Assembly: GCA_000467715.1 (NCBI GenBank)
Contig: AJFK01000092.1
Coordinates: forward strand, 1 to 22,211
Direction of reading: 5' to 3'
Length of the DNA stretch: 22,211 bases
Source: Hysterium pulicare CBS 123377
Taxonomy: Eukaryota; Ascomycota; Dothideomycetes; Hysteriales; Hysteriaceae
In this document: positions 20,163 through 22,211 of the stretch, piece after piece
Layout of the letters: each line of letters starts with the position of its first letter
Numbering within the stretch: the first letter of the stretch is position 1
Program-made: the position numbers and the translations under genes
Notes under the pieces: model-generated
Seen by the model: only the letters and a program-made list of their open reading frames with translations
The model's database searches: none
What the model was told of the DNA's origin: nothing

Positions 20163-21079
20163 TTTGAGGAGGGGTTGATTGGAGGTCATTTCCTATGTTG
20201 TCTATATCAAAGTAATACTATACCCAGTGCACAATCCAGATTCCAAATAATTCGTTGTATTTGGATGCCTCACAATCCGCATTATTGCAACAAGCCAAGG
20301 TGAAGACCTTACGTCTTTTTCACCCATCGCCTGGGAGAAATCTATATATAGAGCAGCTGATCAAGTGCATGTACAGTAGCATCATCAGGCAGCAATAAGC
20401 TTCAAGCTCTGGTCATGCCTTGCCAAGGCCAAAATCCGAGCCGCCGGCCGCCGGCCGACAGCTTACAAGTGAAAGGTCTTCTGATTAAATCAGTACCCAC
20501 CAAACGAAGGGAAGAAGGAGAGTCAAGAACGCACCCAACTTTGAAACTATGTGAGACCTCATACATCGTAACAGCGCCTGCGAGCAGGTTGCTGTGGCAT
20601 TGACGTACACACTTTGCATGTCTCCGTACGTCCTGACGTTTGGTGGAAATGAAGGGGCCCTTCCAAGGCCAAGCCTGCCGATTCCATGCACGTCCCGGAG
20701 TGGCTGAAACAAGCATGTTGCACCCCTGTCGGCGACTTAAGCTTGATGAGACGTCTAGGTTTCGGGCACCTCACGATGGCACGCATTCAAGTTGCAACAC
20801 TATGACCATTATCATAAGAAGAATAGTTTTACATTCGTAAATTTGTAGCTCCAAAAATAGCGAAAAGGAACAGCTCCCAGAGATCCAAACCCAGAAGAAG
20901 ACTATCGCTTCATCCTCCGTAGAGCGTTGCTCTTTTTCTGAAGGCGAGTGAGGTGTATTCTATGATAATGTCGAGCCGCAACCAAAAAACTCGTAGAAAA
21001 GTAGCATTACCGCATATTCTGCTCCACCTCAATCAAACTCCTACTCCACAAGTCCTCGACGTCACCTAATTGATCTCGT
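20163..21079. other. convergent 3' region, no gene seen
   Basis: About 900 bp between the ends of the DUF3176 and S17-like genes. It contains a TATA-like palindrome (TCTATATATAGA, 20340-20351) and a G/C-only palindromic patch near 20441-20458. Short frames on both strands show no recognised domain. Confidence 0.4.
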
Positions 21080-22211
21080 TTATGCGATCCATTCACGGGC
21101 ACTGAACTTCCTTGGGCGACCGAATCGTTGACCCTGGGCGCCCGCCTTTCCAGCGGTAGCCTTTCCGGCATTGGCCTTTCCTGCATTCGCCTTTCCTGCG
21201 TTAGCCTTTCCTGCATTGCCTCCCTTTCCTGCGGTTGCGGTCGACTGGGAGGCGGCGGACGACTGTACGGCAGCGGCCGACTGAGCAGCTGCTCCTGAAG
21301 CGGCGGCATTTCCTGCGTTGGCATTTCCTGCATTGGCCTTTCCCTTTCCGCCACCACCATTGGCGGAGACGGTGAATCTGACGCAGTCATCCTGTGCACC
21401 ACGCTGAGCAACAGGCATCAGTACTGGTTGATGGTTGCTGGCCGAGGTCATAGAGCAGACACGGAAGTTACCCGCTGGAAGACCGCCGGCGAGATCGGCT
21501 GTCAAAAGGCCTTGGCCGTTTCCATCGTCGTTGATACCCTTGAAGAAAGCGAATTGAGTTGCATCGAGAGGCTGTGTTGGGTTCTGGTCATTGCCGAGGT
21601 CTTGCACAGTAATGTGAGTGTGGCCAACGACAGTGCCAGCTTTAACTTGCTGAGGAGCGGCATAGTAGGTGGTGTCAGGGTTCGTGAATACACCGGCCGC
21701 TAGATTGGCGATTTGCACCTGGAATTTGATGTCCGTGTTTGGCTGAACATTTTGGTTGTTTTGGGGGTTAACCATTACAGCGGAGACCATCTTGGTGTTG
21801 GCTGGGATATCACCCATTACTGTAAAAGCGTTAGAATTATTGCTATCCCATGACTGCCTGCGTATTTACTGACCAACACCGTTGCAGGAACCTCCCTTGA
21901 CTTGGAGACCATTGGTGAGAGTCTTGCCAGTACAGAAGTTGATGAAGTTTGCTGGATCACTGAAACTTGTTAGAATAGATCATCCAAGATCGCAACTTCG
22001 GGAGCTTACGTCAAGGATGCGGCCTGACCAGCCTCTGCCGTGGCATCCAAACCAGTCGCGTCGCTGTTGTTCTGAACGTTCGCTGGGTTCAATGCTAAAG
22101 CATTGGCGTTGTTACCGGCGTTACCGGCGTTGCCAGCGTTTCCAGCGTTTCCAGCGTTGCCAGCGTTCTGACCATTTTTGCCATTTTGGGCATTTTGGGC
22201 ATTTTGGGCAT
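21080..22211 (-). CDS. secreted S17-like / Egh16-like fungal protein, N-terminus off the window
   Basis: Partial gene: the start and presumed signal peptide lie beyond the right edge. Minus-strand exons are 22211-22010, 21959-21874 and 21819-21080, with introns of 50 bp (GTAAGC...CAG) and 54 bp (GTCAGT...CAG). The order is: an Ala/Gly/Gln-Asn low-complexity tract (AQN and AGN triplets); a conserved domain with NFCTGKTLTNG, GGSCNGV, MGDIPA, GHTHITVQDLG, ADLAGGLPAGNFRVC, NHQPVLMPVAQ and DDCVRFTV; and a tail of GKANA repeats ending RPRKFSAREWIA. Four cysteines are visible, enough for two disulfides. Related fungal proteins are often labelled 'ribosomal protein s17', but nothing here resembles a ribosomal protein. 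The architecture fits a cell-surface or secreted protein of the kind reported from infection structures. The role in this organism is unknown. Confidence 0.84.
21143..21229 (-). repeat. 15-bp coding repeat (GKANA units)
   Basis: Inside the S17-like gene, near the C-terminus, a 15-bp unit encoding GKANA or a close variant (GKGGNA, GKATA) recurs about five to six times. The unit is a multiple of three, so copy-number change keeps the frame. This also explains the open frame in the wrong register on the same strand. Confidence 0.85.
22111..22209 (-). repeat. 9-bp coding repeat (AQN/AGN triplets)
   Basis: Inside the S17-like gene, reading leftwards from the window edge: three AQN triplets, GKN-GQN, then six AGN triplets, all on a 9-bp period. 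The tract probably continues beyond 22211. It lies before the conserved domain and looks like a flexible Asn-rich linker. Confidence 0.85.

Noticed and set aside
20441-20458. G/C-only palindromic patch near the DUF3176 3' end
   Set aside because: It could be a zinc-cluster binding site, but it is isolated in a convergent 3' region with no gene start nearby.
21007-21411. Minus-strand frame with Glu-Arg-Pro repeats overlapping the S17-like gene
   Set aside because: It is the 15-bp repeat read in another register; a repeat unit divisible by three keeps shifted frames open.
1-22211. A biosynthetic gene cluster centred on the P450
   Set aside because: No polyketide synthase, peptide synthetase, terpene cyclase, transporter or pathway regulator is present. 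The neighbours are housekeeping or unrelated genes.

Overview
The window reads as nuclear DNA of a filamentous ascomycete (Pezizomycotina). Genes are split by short GT-AG introns, mostly 48-91 bp, with fungal-type CTAAC/CTGAC/CTAAT branch sites. They lie on both strands with their own promoters and no operons. Several families are typical of these fungi: a DUF3176 membrane protein, a secreted protein often mislabelled 'ribosomal protein s17', and patatin-like lipases. The class cannot be fixed from the sequence.

Layout from left to right: a complete cytochrome P450 (725-2996, +); a 744-bp control region and the cytosolic tyrosyl-tRNA synthetase (3741-5012, +); patatin-like protein A (5650-7597, -), with glycine in place of the catalytic serine; a MOSC-domain protein (8693-9750, +); an unrecognised charged protein (9920-10711, -); a short CinA/PncC-type protein (11386-12146, +); an unrecognised protein of about 170 residues (12993-13572, -); patatin-like protein B with an intact catalytic dyad (14890-16865, +); a DUF3176 membrane protein (17933-20162, +); and the C-terminal part of a secreted S17-like/Egh16-like protein (21080-22211, -), which continues past the right edge.

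Nothing suggests that these genes form one pathway or a biosynthetic cluster; they look like independent housekeeping and accessory genes. Two links stand out. First, the two patatin-like genes are about 7 kb apart and share one intron exactly (the Asp codon of DGGG, phase 1) and a second within one codon (phase 2). They are therefore old paralogs, one apparently catalytic and one apparently not. Second, the tyrosyl-tRNA synthetase promoter holds three TGA(C/G)TCA boxes, the site class of Gcn4/CPC1 general amino-acid control, with one box inside a duplicated element, and several simple repeats nearby.

I found no rRNA, tRNA, CRISPR array, transposon, retroelement or virus-derived sequence that I could support. 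I also found no clear undescribed multi-gene system. The best leads are the serine-less patatin, the eukaryotic CinA protein with an altered active-site loop, and the compound TyrRS promoter.
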